From Glycomyces buryatensis (GTDB lineage Bacteria > Actinomycetota > Actinomycetes > Mycobacteriales > Micromonosporaceae), in assembly GCF_004912275.1 (NCBI RefSeq), contig NZ_STGY01000001.1, positions 129,984 to 193,983 on the forward strand: 64,000 nucleotides of DNA. Reading direction: 5' to 3'. Made by a program: the position numbers and the translations under genes. The stretch's first letter is position 1. The number at the start of each line of letters is the position of its first letter. The notes beneath the pieces were generated by a model. It did no database searches. It was not told the DNA's origin and saw only the letters and a list, made by a program, of their open reading frames with translations. Positions 9,243 to 18,356 of this stretch are shown here, piece after piece.

Positions 9243-9277
9243 TTGGCCGCGCGCGGCGCTGCTGGAATAATCGACCG
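9243..9277 (+). promoter_or_regulatory. Probable leaderless promoter of dusB
   Basis: TTGGCC (9243-9248), a 17-base spacer and AATAAT (9266-9271), then six bases to the GTG start. This places transcription start at or within one base of the start codon. No Shine-Dalgarno sequence is present. Confidence 0.55.
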
Positions 9278-10441
9278 GTGACCACTCAGCTCTCGCTCGC
9301 GGGCAAGCCCGTCGACCCGCCCGTGGTGCTGGCCCCGATGGCCGGCATCACCAACCTCCCGTTCCGCAAACTCTGCCGCGAGCAGGGCGCGGGCATATAC
9401 GTGTGCGAGATGATCACCACCGTCGCGCTCCTCGAGCGCAACCCGAAGACCATGCGGCTCATCGAGTTCGACCCCGACGAGGAGACCCGCAGCCTCCAGC
9501 TCTACGGCGTCGACCCGGTCGCCATGCGCCGCGCCGTCGACATGGTCGTCAGCGAGAACCTGGCCGACCACATCGATCTCAATTTCGGCTGCCCCGTCCC
9601 CAAGGTCACCCGTCGCGGCGGCGGCTCGGCGCTGCCGTGGAAGCGCGAGCTGTTCCGCCAGATCGTGACCGCCGCCGTCACCGCGGCCGCCCCGGCCGGC
9701 ATCCCCGTCACCGTCAAGATGCGCAAGGGCATCGACGACGATCACCTGACCTACCTCGACGCGGGCAGGATCGCCGAGGACGCGGGCGTCGCCTGGGTCG
9801 CCCTCCACGGCCGCACCGCTTCCGAGCGTTACTCCGGCACCGCCGACTGGGAGGCCATCGCCTCCCTCAAGGCCGCCCTCGACATCCCCGTGCTCGGCAA
9901 TGGCGACGTCTGGGAGGCCGACGACGCGCTGCGCCTGGTCGATGAGACCGGCTGCGACGGGGTGGTCGTCGGGCGCGGCTGCCTGGGCCGGCCGTGGCTG
10001 TTCGGCGACCTGGAGGCCGCCTTCAACGGCCGCGCCGAGCGGCGCCTGCCGAGCCTCGGCGAGGTCGCGTCCGTCATGGCCCGGCACGCCAGACTCCTGG
10101 TCGAGTGGATCGGTTCGGCCGAGTCCTACGAGGCCCGCCGGAACATCTCCGCCGAGGAGCACGGCTGCAAGGAGTTCCGCAAGCACATCGCCTGGTATCT
10201 CAAGGGGTTCCCGGTGGGCGGCGAGCTGCGCCGCTCGCTCGCGATGACCTCCAGCCTCGCCGAACTCGACGACCTGCTCGGCAAGCTCGACGCCGACGCG
10301 CCCTTCCCCGAGTCCACGATCGGCAAGCCGCGCGGGCGCACCAATAGCCCCGCGAAAGTCACCCTCCCCGAGGGCTGGCTGGACGACCGCGACGACTGCA
10401 CCGTCCCCGAGGGCGCCGAACTCGAGACGTCCGGCGGCTGA
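9278..10441 (+). CDS. dusB: tRNA-dihydrouridine synthase (DusB type)
   Basis: 387 aa. An FMN-dependent enzyme that reduces uridine to dihydrouridine in tRNA. It shows the N-terminal VLAPMAGITNLPFR flavin-site motif, the LNFGCPVPKVTRRGGGSAL active-site block (catalytic Cys in GCP), VKMRKGIDDDH, the ALHGRT strand and the GNGDV / GVVVGRGCLGRPW phosphate-binding ends of the TIM barrel. The C-terminal helical domain follows. The GTG at 9278 was chosen because it begins at the conserved N-terminus and sits six bases after a -10 hexamer. Confidence 0.95.
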   Translation: MTTQLSLAGKPVDPPVVLAPMAGITNLPFRKLCREQGAGIYVCEMITTVALLERNPKTMRLIEFDPDEETRSLQLYGVDPVAMRRAVDMVVSENLADHIDLNFGCPVPKVTRRGGGSALPWKRELFRQIVTAAVTAAAPAGIPVTVKMRKGIDDDHLTYLDAGRIAEDAGVAWVALHGRTASERYSGTADWEAIASLKAALDIPVLGNGDVWEADDALRLVDETGCDGVVVGRGCLGRPWLFGDLEAAFNGRAERRLPSLGEVASVMARHARLLVEWIGSAESYEARRNISAEEHGCKEFRKHIAWYLKGFPVGGELRRSLAMTSSLAELDDLLGKLDADAPFPESTIGKPRGRTNSPAKVTLPEGWLDDRDDCTVPEGAELETSGG

Positions 10442-10456
10442 GCCGCACACGGAGAA

Positions 10457-10482
10457 GGGACCCCCTGGTGCCTGGAGGTCCC
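10457..10482. terminator. Probable terminator between dusB and rpmE2
   Basis: A 12-base stem with two mismatches (10457-10468 with 10471-10482) lies between convergent genes. It is weaker than the other terminators in the window. Confidence 0.5.
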
Positions 10483-10519
10483 CTCGGCTAGCGGCTCGGC
10501 GCGGTTCGCGCGTCGGGCT

Positions 10520-10780
10520 CTAGTCCTGCTGCTTCGGCGCTTTGCCGTACTTCTTGTAGAACTTGGCGACTCGGCCTTCGTCGTCCAGGGTGCGGCTCTT
10601 GCCGGTCCAGAACGGGTGGGACGCCGCGGAGATCTGGACGTCGATCACCGGGTAGGTGTTGCCGTCCTCCCACTCCACGGTCTCCTTCGAGGAGGCTGTA
10701 GAGCGGGTCAGGAAGGAGTAGTCGGCGCCTCGATCGCGGAATACGACATAGCCGTAGTCCGGGTGAATGCCCTGCTTCAT
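10520..10780 (-). CDS. rpmE2: 50S ribosomal protein L31 type B (zinc-independent)
   Basis: 86 aa. Type B L31 with [11 protein letters not shown] at the N-terminus and the [18 protein letters not shown] signature in the C-terminal half. It lacks the CxxC pairs of zinc-binding type A L31. It follows the COG0523 gene by ten bases on the same strand and is likely co-transcribed with it from the Zur-box promoter. In other actinobacteria such paralogues replace zinc-containing ribosomal proteins during zinc starvation. Ribosome site GAGGA lies seven bases before the ATG. Confidence 0.95.
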   Translation of the reverse strand: MKQGIHPDYGYVVFRDRGADYSFLTRSTASSKETVEWEDGNTYPVIDVQISAASHPFWTGKSRTLDDEGRVAKFYKKYGKAPKQQD

Positions 10781-10790
10781 CTCTGGTTCC

Positions 10791-12044
10791 TCACTGCTGG
10801 TCTTTCGATTCGAAACAACCCGCGAACGGGTCCTGGTATTCCCGCCACGCCTCTCGGCCGGCGGCCAATTCGGTGTCCGTCAGCAGGCAGGCATTGAGCA
10901 CCTGGGTCAGCTCGTCCGGATCGAAGTGCAGCCCGACGAACGCCAATTGCACGTCGCGGTCGCCGAAATCGGTGTCCCAATGCAGATCGGCATTGACGCG
11001 CCGCTCCGGGCTCGACTCCGCCCAGTCGGCGTCGGGGGTGGCGGCGAGCCAGGGCCCCAGCTCCCCCATCGAAACGCCTCCGCCGCTCGACTCCCACGCT
11101 ACGGCCTGATCGGGCTGACTCGCGAGCCACAGGTGACCGCGGCCACGCAGCGTCTGCCCGGTCAGGGTCGGCAGCGCGGCATGGAAACGTTCGGGGTGGA
11201 GCGGCCGCCGGGACTTGAAGACCGTCGCGACGACACCGCAGTCCGCCTCGGGCTCATGGCATCCGACCGCATAACCCTCCAGCCCGCGTCCGTACAGGTC
11301 CGGCCCCTCGGGGTCGAAGCCGCCGGTGCGGCGCAGCCGGGAGGACACCCAGGCCGGCTCCGCGAGGTCGACGACGAGGTGACGGGCCCACGGGTTGAGC
11401 CGCTGGAGCAGGACCGACAGGCGGGCGTGCTCGAAGTCGGGATCGTCGTCGGGAGCCCAGAGCACGACGGTGTCGGCGTACTCGATCTGGCGGGCGACGA
11501 CATCCGCGACCGAGCGCGAGTCGTCGTCGGCGGCGTGGAGCGCGCGATCGGCCAGGTCATCGGCCGAATCGAGCGAGGCCGGAACGATCTGGGGATCACA
11601 CACGGCCACCACCGAGTCGAGCCGCAGCACCTCGGCGACCGGCTCGCCGTCGACGTGGCTCCAGGAGCACACCGAGGCGACGGATTCCGGTTCCAGCGCG
11701 GGCGGCAGGACCAGGACCAGGTCGCGTCCGGGATTGGCGCGGGCGAGGCGCACCAGGGTGGGGATGACGTCCTCGCGGAGCGTGCAGGAAAGGCAACCGT
11801 GGTCGAGCGTGAGGTGCTCGTCCTCGACCACGCCGGAGCCGTCTTCCACGATGCGGTGGACGCGGCCGCCGGTGAGCAGGTCGGTGAGGTCGTGGGTGAC
11901 GACGAACAGCGTCGGGTCGGCCCGCATGAGCAGGTCCGCGGTCGCGCGGGTGGCCTTCGGTGAGAAGCCGGTCAGGAGCGTCAGCGCCGGGCGCAGGTCG
12001 GCGACGTTCTCGGTGCCGGCTCCCGGTTGGGCGAGCTGGGACAT
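10791..12044 (-). CDS. COG0523 (CobW/YciC-like) protein, Mrf-like
   Basis: 417 aa. It has the COG0523 architecture with a [13 protein letters not shown] block near residues 83-95, the CxxC metal-binding motif of the family. The P-loop region reads [15 protein letters not shown], so the usual GxxGxGKT Walker A is not conserved and GTPase activity is doubtful. In Mycobacterium a COG0523 protein (Mrf) encoded with alternative ribosomal proteins recruits a hibernation factor to zinc-poor ribosomes; the context here is the same. That role is inferred from neighbourhood and family. GGAGG lies four bases before the ATG, and a Zur box overlaps its upstream region. Confidence 0.85.
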   Translation of the reverse strand: MSQLAQPGAGTENVADLRPALTLLTGFSPKATRATADLLMRADPTLFVVTHDLTDLLTGGRVHRIVEDGSGVVEDEHLTLDHGCLSCTLREDVIPTLVRLARANPGRDLVLVLPPALEPESVASVCSWSHVDGEPVAEVLRLDSVVAVCDPQIVPASLDSADDLADRALHAADDDSRSVADVVARQIEYADTVVLWAPDDDPDFEHARLSVLLQRLNPWARHLVVDLAEPAWVSSRLRRTGGFDPEGPDLYGRGLEGYAVGCHEPEADCGVVATVFKSRRPLHPERFHAALPTLTGQTLRGRGHLWLASQPDQAVAWESSGGGVSMGELGPWLAATPDADWAESSPERRVNADLHWDTDFGDRDVQLAFVGLHFDPDELTQVLNACLLTDTELAAGREAWREYQDPFAGCFESKDQQ

Positions 12045-12060
12045 GGGACCTCCGATCTAT

Positions 12061-12075
12061 TGAAAACGATTGTCA
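12061..12075. promoter_or_regulatory. Zur box in the divergent ribosomal/Mrf-like promoter
   Basis: TGAAAACGATTGTCA matches the actinobacterial 7-1-7 Zur operator (TGA-N9-TCA). It lies 17-31 bases from the ATG of the COG0523 gene and 32-46 bases from the rpmB start. Its right half is identical to the right half of the perfect box before znuA at 32508. It probably controls both divergent units. Confidence 0.75.
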
Positions 12076-12106
12076 TTATAGTATTCACGATCGGAAGGAG
12101 AACGAC

Positions 12107-12343
12107 ATGTCCAGACAATGCGATGTGACCGGCGCCGGACCCGGCTTCGGCAACAACGTTCCCTGGTCCAAGCACAAGACCAAGCGCAGGTGGAACGTCA
12201 ACCTGCAGCACAAGCGCTACTTCCTGCCCAGCGAGGGCAGGCACGTGAACTTGCGGGTGTCGACCAAGGGGATCAAGATCATCGACCGCGACGGGATCGA
12301 AGCGGTCGTCGCGCGGATGCGCTCACAGGGAAGGAAGGTCTGA
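12107..12343 (+). CDS. rpmB: 50S ribosomal protein L28, zinc-independent paralogue
   Basis: 78 aa beginning [18 protein letters not shown] and carrying the L28 core [14 protein letters not shown] and a [14 protein letters not shown] tail. Only one Cys is present, so the zinc-binding four-Cys set of the zinc-dependent L28 form is absent. GGAAGGAG lies six bases upstream. It is first in a plus-strand operon driven from the Zur-box region; its TGA overlaps the next ATG. Confidence 0.95.
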   Translation: MSRQCDVTGAGPGFGNNVPWSKHKTKRRWNVNLQHKRYFLPSEGRHVNLRVSTKGIKIIDRDGIEAVVARMRSQGRKV

Positions 12344-12513
12344 TGGCGAGCAAGAGCACCGACATCCGGCCCGTGATCAAGCTGCGATCCACGGCCGGCA
12401 CCGGATACACGTACGTGACCAGGAAGAACCGCCGCAACGACCCCGATCGGATGGTCCTGCGCAAGTACGACCCGGTGGTGCGCAAGCACGTTGAGTTTCG
12501 CGAGGAACGCTAG
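12343..12513 (+). CDS. rpmG: 50S ribosomal protein L33, zinc-independent paralogue
   Basis: 56 aa ([14 protein letters not shown]..., [36 protein letters not shown]). This is an L33 protein with no cysteine, the form that dispenses with zinc. Its ATG overlaps the stop of the L28 gene (ATGA arrangement), so translation is likely coupled. Confidence 0.95.
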   Translation: MASKSTDIRPVIKLRSTAGTGYTYVTRKNRRNDPDRMVLRKYDPVVRKHVEFREER

Positions 12514-12558
12514 TGACGAGCGGAACCGAGAAGCACTGTAGAGAGGAGCGGTAGGCCC

Positions 12559-12864
12559 ATGGCAAAGAAAAGCGCGATCGCCAGGCAGCGCCGACGCGAA
12601 GTACTGGTGGACCGGTACCGGGAGCGGCGGACCGAGCTCAAGCGGATCATCTCCCACCCTGACACCGACCCGGACGCCCGCGCCGAGGCCGTGCGGAGCC
12701 TCCAGCGGCTCCCCCGCGACTCCTCCCCCTCGCGGCTGCGCACTCGCGACGCCGTCGACGGGCGCCCCAGGGCCGTCTATCGCAAATTCGGACTGTCGCG
12801 TGTCCGACTCAGGGAGATGGCGCATCGGGGTGAATTGCCCGGAGTGCGCAAAGCTTCCTGGTGA
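12559..12864 (+). CDS. rpsN: 30S ribosomal protein S14, zinc-independent paralogue
   Basis: 101 aa, the long S14 form without the CxxC-x12-CxxC zinc ribbon. [20 protein letters not shown] opens the protein and [25 protein letters not shown] closes it. Ribosome site GAGGAG lies about 12 bases before ATG. It is the last gene of the L28-L33-S14 set. The S18 paralogue often found with these genes is not present here. Confidence 0.95.
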   Translation: MAKKSAIARQRRREVLVDRYRERRTELKRIISHPDTDPDARAEAVRSLQRLPRDSSPSRLRTRDAVDGRPRAVYRKFGLSRVRLREMAHRGELPGVRKASW

Positions 12865-13051
12865 AATACTCTGCCATTTCGGACAATTGTTGGTCATACG
12901 AAGGGCTTGGAGCGGCGGTCGTGGCACGAATCGGGCATGCGACCGTCGCAAAGAGCGGTTACCCTGGGCAAAGCGAGTGCGCTGTGAGACCGCTCTCAAA
13001 CCCGAAACCATGTGAGCGGCTGCTGCGTTTAGCTCGTAGAACGAAGGAGCA

Positions 13052-13267
13052 ATGACACCAATGGCCCAGCAATTGGAGACCGCCTCTCTCGAGGCTGGTG
13101 AACCGACCCGGCCCGTCGAGACGGCGGCAGTTCCTGCCAGCCCCGCCTCCTTGTGGACCTCGGAGAGCAAGGTCCACTACTCCATCACCCACACCGGCGA
13201 ATTCGACCCCGCCTCCGTGATCGACTGCGACTGCGTCATCCACGGCGAGTCAACTACTACCGGTTGA
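13052..13267 (+). CDS. Small peptide gene, 3' end replaced by TnpB element
   Basis: 71 aa, with an alternative ATG at 13061 that may fit the ribosome site better (AAGGAG at 13044-13049). The N-terminal half is Ala/Pro/Glu-rich. The C-terminal half reads KVHYSITHTGEFDPAS, then a CDC pair. The last residues come from sequence that overlaps the end of the TnpB element: the stop at 13265 lies inside its terminal hairpin, so the original C-terminus is probably lost. The leader/core layout with terminal cysteines is reminiscent of a peptide natural-product precursor, but no maturation enzyme is nearby. Function unknown. Confidence 0.5.
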   Translation: MTPMAQQLETASLEAGEPTRPVETAAVPASPASLWTSESKVHYSITHTGEFDPASVIDCDCVIHGESTTTG

Positions 13268-14560
13268 GGCCGGTAGTTTGTCGCTCGTGCCCGCCGCTGG
13301 CTGCGGCGTATCGGCGACATTAGGCGTATTGACAAAAGCCCAAGTCATACGTGCGCGATCCCTGACATTGACCGCGGCTACCTGGTCGGCGGCAGCAGCG
13401 AGTCCGCAGCCGACACAGGCAAAAACATCTCGAGTAGGTCTATTGGCTTTCTCGGTGTGCCCGCATAGAGGGCACCGCCGCGAAGTGTTTCGGGCGTCGA
13501 TCACCACGACCGGTACCCCGGCACGTTTCGCCTTGTAAGCGATGAATGCCTGGAGCTGGTAGAAAGACCACGAGTTGAGCTCGCCTTGCTGGGCGGCTGT
13601 GAGCCGTACCCGATCGCGGATCCCCTTGAGCTCTTCGAGCCCGATCCCACGACCGGTGCGTTCAGCCTTTGCAACAAGCTGCTTCGCGATCCGATGATTG
13701 TTGTCCTTGACCGCCCGTGCCTCCCGGCGTGAACGAGCCTTGAGCTTCCGCTTCGCCGACTTAGTGGCTTTCGCCTGCAGCTCGGCTCGGACCTTCGCCA
13801 TCCGTCTGCGATAGCGCCGCAGGCCCTCGCCTTCGTAGTTGTCGCCATCGGAGGTGGCTGCGATGTTGACGATGCCCATATCGACGCCGATGAAGTCGCC
13901 CGGGTTTGTGTTCGGTGCAGCATCTGCGACCTCGGCGGTCGCCATTAGGTACCAGCTCCCATCGCGAAAGACCAGGTCCGATTCGCCCCGTCGGTGCTCC
14001 TCCAGCAGCTTCAGCTGGTCGATGTGGCCGGTGAAGGCGATGCCGCGCATCCGGCCCGCCACGGTCCAGATCGACACCGTCCGAGCGTCGTACTGCCACG
14101 ACAGACACCGGTCATCGAAGGCCTGCGCCGCCTCGGCTCGGAAGGCAACCGGCTTCGCGGTGGCCTTCGCAGCGCGTTTCCCTTGTAGCCGCCCGGTCTT
14201 GATAAGTCCGGCGATCGTGGCGTAGGCGTGGCAGGTTTTCTTGATGACCAACTGCGCGATCTGGGAGCCGAGCCCACGAGCCTTCAACTCGGCGTATGTA
14301 TGCTGCCGCAGCGCGTACTCACGCGGCACCCCATGAACAAAAGCGACGCCCGAGGTCCAGTTCGCGGCCACATTCACCGCCGATAGGGTCGCCGCCAACG
14401 CCGCCGCCTGAACCGGCGTCGGCACCAGCTTCACCTGCACGACCTGCTTACCCACGCGCTCAATGCTAAAGACCGGGTACGACACGAACGCCCTTCCACA
14501 ACCCGAACGGTTAATATGAACACCGTCACCCACCACTCTCGGTCCCGCGGAATGGGACCC
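13245..14560 (-). mobile_element. IS200/IS605-family element with tnpB only (approximate ends)
   Basis: The right end is marked by a hairpin at 13256-13277 (ACTACCGG, 6-base loop, CCGGTAGT) just inside the tnpB 3' end. The left end probably lies near 14500-14560, where ACGGT...ACCGT pairs around an ATATTAA segment. Such elements have no terminal inverted repeats or target duplication, so the exact ends cannot be fixed without an empty-site comparison. Confidence 0.6.
13250..14455 (-). CDS. tnpB: TnpB, RNA-guided nuclease of an IS200/IS605 (IS1341-type) element
   Basis: About 401 aa from the GTG at 14455 (MGKQVVQVKLVPTPVQAAAL); an upstream ATG at 14536 is possible but lies in the element's probable left end. 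The RuvC-like triad is intact: GVDMGIVN (Asp), GLEELKGIRDR (Glu) and AADQVAAVN (Asp), with the zinc ribbon RRCPLCG...FACVGCG between the last two. No tnpA is present, so the element cannot transpose alone. The stop lies against a terminal hairpin, as in elements where the 3' end encodes the guide RNA. It interrupts the small peptide gene. Confidence 0.93.
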   Translation of the reverse strand: MGKQVVQVKLVPTPVQAAALAATLSAVNVAANWTSGVAFVHGVPREYALRQHTYAELKARGLGSQIAQLVIKKTCHAYATIAGLIKTGRLQGKRAAKATAKPVAFRAEAAQAFDDRCLSWQYDARTVSIWTVAGRMRGIAFTGHIDQLKLLEEHRRGESDLVFRDGSWYLMATAEVADAAPNTNPGDFIGVDMGIVNIAATSDGDNYEGEGLRRYRRRMAKVRAELQAKATKSAKRKLKARSRREARAVKDNNHRIAKQLVAKAERTGRGIGLEELKGIRDRVRLTAAQQGELNSWSFYQLQAFIAYKAKRAGVPVVVIDARNTSRRCPLCGHTEKANRPTRDVFACVGCGLAAAADQVAAVNVRDRARMTWAFVNTPNVADTPQPAAGTSDKLPASTGSS

Positions 14561-14714
14561 CGAGCGGCCAATCGTTCAAATACCTCCAAACTCTGAAACA
14601 CTCGGGCTCCTCCACGAAACCAGCTGAATTCCCGCCACAACCACAAGGGCCATTCGGAGACACCGCTCGGTAATCCCGACTGCGATGCCCCTCTTCAATG
14701 GCGCCGTGACTCGG

Positions 14715-15830
14715 TCAGCTCGCCTCGACCATCGCATTGCAAGTCCGGTCGACGCCCTCGCCCGTTTCCAGCGTCACGCCGCCCTCGAAGTCGAAGGCCG
14801 CATACAGGTGCTCCACCCAGATGGAGCAGCCCAGCACCGCTCGCCGCGTCGAGCCGTCCTCTTCGGTGACGTCCACCGCCACGCTCGCCCGCCCCGGTTC
14901 CACCGTCACCAGCTGGAATCCCCGGTCCTCCTCGTACCAGGCGTTGAGCACGAACGTCGGATAGGCGACGACCTCCCATTCCGCGCCCGGCGCCACCGCG
15001 ACCTCGCGCTGGTCGTCCTGCGGCAGATTGAACGGGCAGCCCTCCAGCTCCGGCTCCACCGCACATCCGGCCAGGCGATCGTGGACGAGCGACTCCACCT
15101 CGGCCAGGCCCGACTCGGTGGCTCTGACCTCCACCCACGGCAGGAAGTCCGAGGTGTACTCCTCGCCGAGCTGGCGGAACTTTCCACCCAGCGCCAGCGC
15201 AGACCGCGTTTCGACCTTCAAGGTATCGGGCACGGTCTCGTACAGCGTGTACAGGCCCGGGAGCAGGCGCATCTTCAGCTCTCCACCGGACTTCACCGAG
15301 ACGCCATTGAGCTCCAGGTGCCCGACCGTGGGGTAGTAGTCGGCTTCGATGAACGGGTTGGCGATCCGGGCCCGTTCGCCCCTGATCTGGACCGAGTAGC
15401 GGTGCCCCAGCTTGGTGCCGTCGTCCGCCTCGATCTCGGCGTACACCTGAGCCACGGTGCCCGTCTCGTCGCTTCGATATTCGACCTGGTCGATGGTGTT
15501 GATGTGCCAGCGCGAGTCGAGCGCCTCGGGGACGAGGAAGTCGCCTTGGGCGTCGGGTTCGTCGGTCAGCGCCAGGGCGCCTTCGACGTCGCCGTCGTGG
15601 ACGGCCTCGAGGAAGGCCCTGACGGTGGCCGCGGCCAGGGGTTCGTCGGAGTATCGAATCGTGGCGATGACGGCGGCGGTGAGGGTGATGATGGTGGCCG
15701 CGATGGCCAAGGCGGAGTTGGGGATTCGGATGCGTCGGGCCGAGGTGGTGGATTCGGGGACGGCCTCGGCGCCGGCGTCGAGGTCGATCGCGAATTCCGG
15801 TCCCGGTTCGGACGATGGCGGATCTGACAC
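14715..15830 (-). CDS. Membrane-anchored extracytoplasmic protein, 371 aa
   Basis: A short acidic cytoplasmic N-terminus is followed by one membrane helix at about residues 38-60 (NSALAIAATIITLTAAVIATI) and about 310 exported residues. The region after the helix (VRAFLEAVHDGDVEGALALTD) resembles the NTF2-like/DUF4878 lead found in many actinobacterial lipoproteins and anchored proteins. Cys residues around 260-270 and 335-365 could pair outside the cell. The GTG at 15830 has AGGAG five bases upstream. It is divergent from the 15898 gene. Function unknown. Confidence 0.8.
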   Translation of the reverse strand: MSDPPSSEPGPEFAIDLDAGAEAVPESTTSARRIRIPNSALAIAATIITLTAAVIATIRYSDEPLAAATVRAFLEAVHDGDVEGALALTDEPDAQGDFLVPEALDSRWHINTIDQVEYRSDETGTVAQVYAEIEADDGTKLGHRYSVQIRGERARIANPFIEADYYPTVGHLELNGVSVKSGGELKMRLLPGLYTLYETVPDTLKVETRSALALGGKFRQLGEEYTSDFLPWVEVRATESGLAEVESLVHDRLAGCAVEPELEGCPFNLPQDDQREVAVAPGAEWEVVAYPTFVLNAWYEEDRGFQLVTVEPGRASVAVDVTEEDGSTRRAVLGCSIWVEHLYAAFDFEGGVTLETGEGVDRTCNAMVEAS

Positions 15831-15897
15831 CGTGACTCCTGTGGATCAGACTGCTACCGTTGGGAACTCCAGTCTAGTCGTGTTCAACAAGGAACTC

Positions 15898-16782
15898 ATG
15901 CCCCCGATTCGTCGCGTCGCCGCCGGCGTGCGGGCGCTGCCGCGCCTCGCATTGCAGTGGCACCACATTGCTGAGATGTGGCCGCGGCTGCCATTCGTTG
16001 TCGCAGTGGTGGTTTCGCTGGTGTTGCTGGGGGCCGCGGTGGGGCCGGGTTCGGATCTCGACGAACGTGTGTCTCCTGTGGACGAGATTGACATGTCCGA
16101 TGAGAGCGTGCGGCACACCAACTCGTATTCGGAGACCCCGGGTGAACTGGAGATCGCGGAGGTCGGGTTCGGGACGGTGACCGACTCCGACGGCGGGACG
16201 CACGTGAGTGTCGGTGCGGTGCTTCGGAATCCGAACGACAAGGAATTGCTTCCCGGGGTCTTGACGGTGAACGGGCCGGGCGAGGACGGTGCGACGGTCA
16301 AGCTTGGGGAACTCTATTTGGACTATATTCCGGCCGGGTCCGAGATGCCGGTGGGCGCGGTCCTGGAGGGGAGCGCCGCCGGCGTCGACCTCGATGAGCT
16401 CCAGCTGGTTGCGGAGCAGTCGTTCCTGGTGGATCACGGCGGGGCGGACGTCGGCTACGAATGGCCGGGGCCGCCCGAGATCGAGGTGGTGGGGGTCGAG
16501 CCGCTGTTCGTTCCGGAGGGATCCCGGGTGGAATTCCGGGTGACGATGCCGGCGGACGATGAACCCATGGTGGACGTCCGGGTCGGGGTGATCTTCCGCG
16601 ACGCGCAGGGTCGGATCGTGGGTGGAATGCCGGCGGTGGGCGACCCGTTCTCGCCCTCGGATTGGCTGAGCAACTACTTGTTGGTGCCGTCGGGGACGTC
16701 GACGCAGTTCTTGGAGCTGCCCGCGGGGCTCGTACCGGACGGGGCCGACCTCGATCGGATCGAGATCGGCCCCTACAAGTGA
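15898..16782 (+). CDS. Membrane-anchored extracytoplasmic protein, 294 aa
   Basis: One hydrophobic segment at about residues 30-50 (LPFVVAVVVSLVLLGAAVG) follows a basic N-terminus. The exported domain begins near residue 55 and has beta-rich segments (VSVGAVLRNPNDKELLPGVL, VEFRVTMPADDEPMVDVRVGVIF) resembling a LEA14/DUF4352-like immunoglobulin fold. ATG 15898 has AAGGA just upstream; a GTG at 15880 is an alternative. It ends ten bases from the convergent glyS stop. Specific function unknown. Confidence 0.75.
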   Translation: MPPIRRVAAGVRALPRLALQWHHIAEMWPRLPFVVAVVVSLVLLGAAVGPGSDLDERVSPVDEIDMSDESVRHTNSYSETPGELEIAEVGFGTVTDSDGGTHVSVGAVLRNPNDKELLPGVLTVNGPGEDGATVKLGELYLDYIPAGSEMPVGAVLEGSAAGVDLDELQLVAEQSFLVDHGGADVGYEWPGPPEIEVVGVEPLFVPEGSRVEFRVTMPADDEPMVDVRVGVIFRDAQGRIVGGMPAVGDPFSPSDWLSNYLLVPSGTSTQFLELPAGLVPDGADLDRIEIGPYK

Positions 16783-16791
16783 GTACTGCCT

Positions 16792-18168
16792 CTACAGGCG
16801 CTCGATGAGGTAGCCCTCGACCTGGTCGAGGGAGACGCGTTCCTGCTTCATCGTGTCGCGGTCGCGGATGGTCACGGCCTGGTCTTCGAGGGTGTCGAAG
16901 TCGACGGTGATGCAGTACGGCGTGCCGATCTCGTCGGCGCGGCGGTAACGGCGGCCGATGGCGCCGGCGTCGTCGAAGTCGACGTTCCAGTGGCGGCGCA
17001 GGCGGGCGGCGAGGTCCTTGGCCTTCGGCGAGAGCTGCTCGTTGCGGCTCAGGGGAAGCACCGCGGCCTTGACCGGCGCCAGGCGCGGGTCGAAGCGCAG
17101 GACGGTGCGCTTGTCGACGCCGCCCTTGGTGTTCGGGGCCTCGTCAACGTCGTAGGCCTCCATCAGGAACGCCAGGACCGAGCGGGTCAGGCCCGCCGCG
17201 GGCTCGATGACGTACGGGGTCCAGCGCTCGCCCTTGGCCTGGTCGAAGTAGGACAGGTCGGCGCCGGAGTGGGAGGCGTGGGTCGACAGGTCGAAGTCGG
17301 TGCGGTTCGCGATGCCTTCGAGCTCGCCGAACTCGCTGCCGCCGAACTGGAAGCGGTATTCGATGTCGACGGTGCGCTTGGAGTAGTGGCTGAGCTTGTC
17401 CTTGGGGTGCTCGTAGCGCCGCAGGTTCTCCTCGGACAGGCCCAGGTCGACGTACCAGTTCCAGCGCTGCTGGAGCCAGTACTCGTGCCATTCCTCATCG
17501 GTGCCCGGCTCGACGAAGAACTCCATCTCCATCTGCTCGAACTCACGGGTGCGGAAGATGAAGTTCCCGGGGGTGATCTCGTTGCGGAAGCTCTTGCCGG
17601 TCTGGGCGATGCCGAACGGCGGCTTCTTGCGCGCGGAGGTCATGACGTTGGTGAAGTTGACGAAGATGCCCTGCGCGGTCTCGGGGCGCAGGAAGTGCTC
17701 GTTCTCGCTCTCCTCGGTCGCGCCGAGGTAGGTCTTCATGAGGCCGTTGAACATGCGCGGCTCCGTGAAGGAGCCGCGGGCACCACAGTTGGGGCAGGCG
17801 AGGTCGGACAGGCCGCCCTCGGGCTCGCGGCCGTCGTGCTTCTCCTGGTAGGCCTCGATGAGGTGGTCGGCGCGGTAGCGCTTGTGGCAGGACTGGCACT
17901 CGGTCAAGGGGTCGGTGAACTCCTTGATGTGCCCGCTGGCCTCCCACACCTGGGGGTTAAGGACCACTGCCGAGTCGAGTCCGACGACATCGTCCCGCTC
18001 GCGCACCATCGCGTTCCACCACTCGCGGCGGATGTTCTCCTTGAGCTCCACACCGAGCGGTCCGTAGTCCCAAGCCGAGCGGGTTCCCCCATAGATCTCC
18101 GAGCTGGGGAAGACAAAGCCGCGGCGTTTGCTCAGGCTGATAAGCGCGTCGGTACGGTCTTGGGACAC
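16792..18168 (-). CDS. glyS: Glycine--tRNA ligase (class II, alpha2 type)
   Basis: 458 aa, normal size for the dimeric GlyRS of actinobacteria. It charges tRNA-Gly. The sequence shows the N-terminal [16 protein letters not shown] and [13 protein letters not shown] blocks, a Cys-rich insertion (CQSCHKRY ... [10 protein letters not shown]), class II motif 2 ([24 protein letters not shown]) and a C-terminal anticodon-binding domain ending in [15 protein letters not shown] at 18168 was chosen because GAGGA lies seven bases upstream and the protein then starts at the family's usual position. No T-box leader was recognised. Confidence 0.96.
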   Translation of the reverse strand: MSQDRTDALISLSKRRGFVFPSSEIYGGTRSAWDYGPLGVELKENIRREWWNAMVRERDDVVGLDSAVVLNPQVWEASGHIKEFTDPLTECQSCHKRYRADHLIEAYQEKHDGREPEGGLSDLACPNCGARGSFTEPRMFNGLMKTYLGATEESENEHFLRPETAQGIFVNFTNVMTSARKKPPFGIAQTGKSFRNEITPGNFIFRTREFEQMEMEFFVEPGTDEEWHEYWLQQRWNWYVDLGLSEENLRRYEHPKDKLSHYSKRTVDIEYRFQFGGSEFGELEGIANRTDFDLSTHASHSGADLSYFDQAKGERWTPYVIEPAAGLTRSVLAFLMEAYDVDEAPNTKGGVDKRTVLRFDPRLAPVKAAVLPLSRNEQLSPKAKDLAARLRRHWNVDFDDAGAIGRRYRRADEIGTPYCITVDFDTLEDQAVTIRDRDTMKQERVSLDQVEGYLIERL

Positions 18169-18356
18169 GATGATTCCTCTCGATCCGGCTGGCGGTCGGT
18201 GAGACTGCGAGTGAGTTCTCAGAACAGATTGTTCGACGAATGGCCGCCGGTCGAACCGGTTTCGCGGCGCGTCAGAAGTCGCCGCGGCCATCGCTGAGCA
18301 AGCCTACCTCGCACGGCCCTTAGCCCTGTCGCAGGTCGGCCACGTTCGGTCGGCCC

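Noticed and set aside
18169-18356. T-box riboswitch before glyS
   Set aside because: I could not find the conserved T-box sequence or the specifier stem layout.
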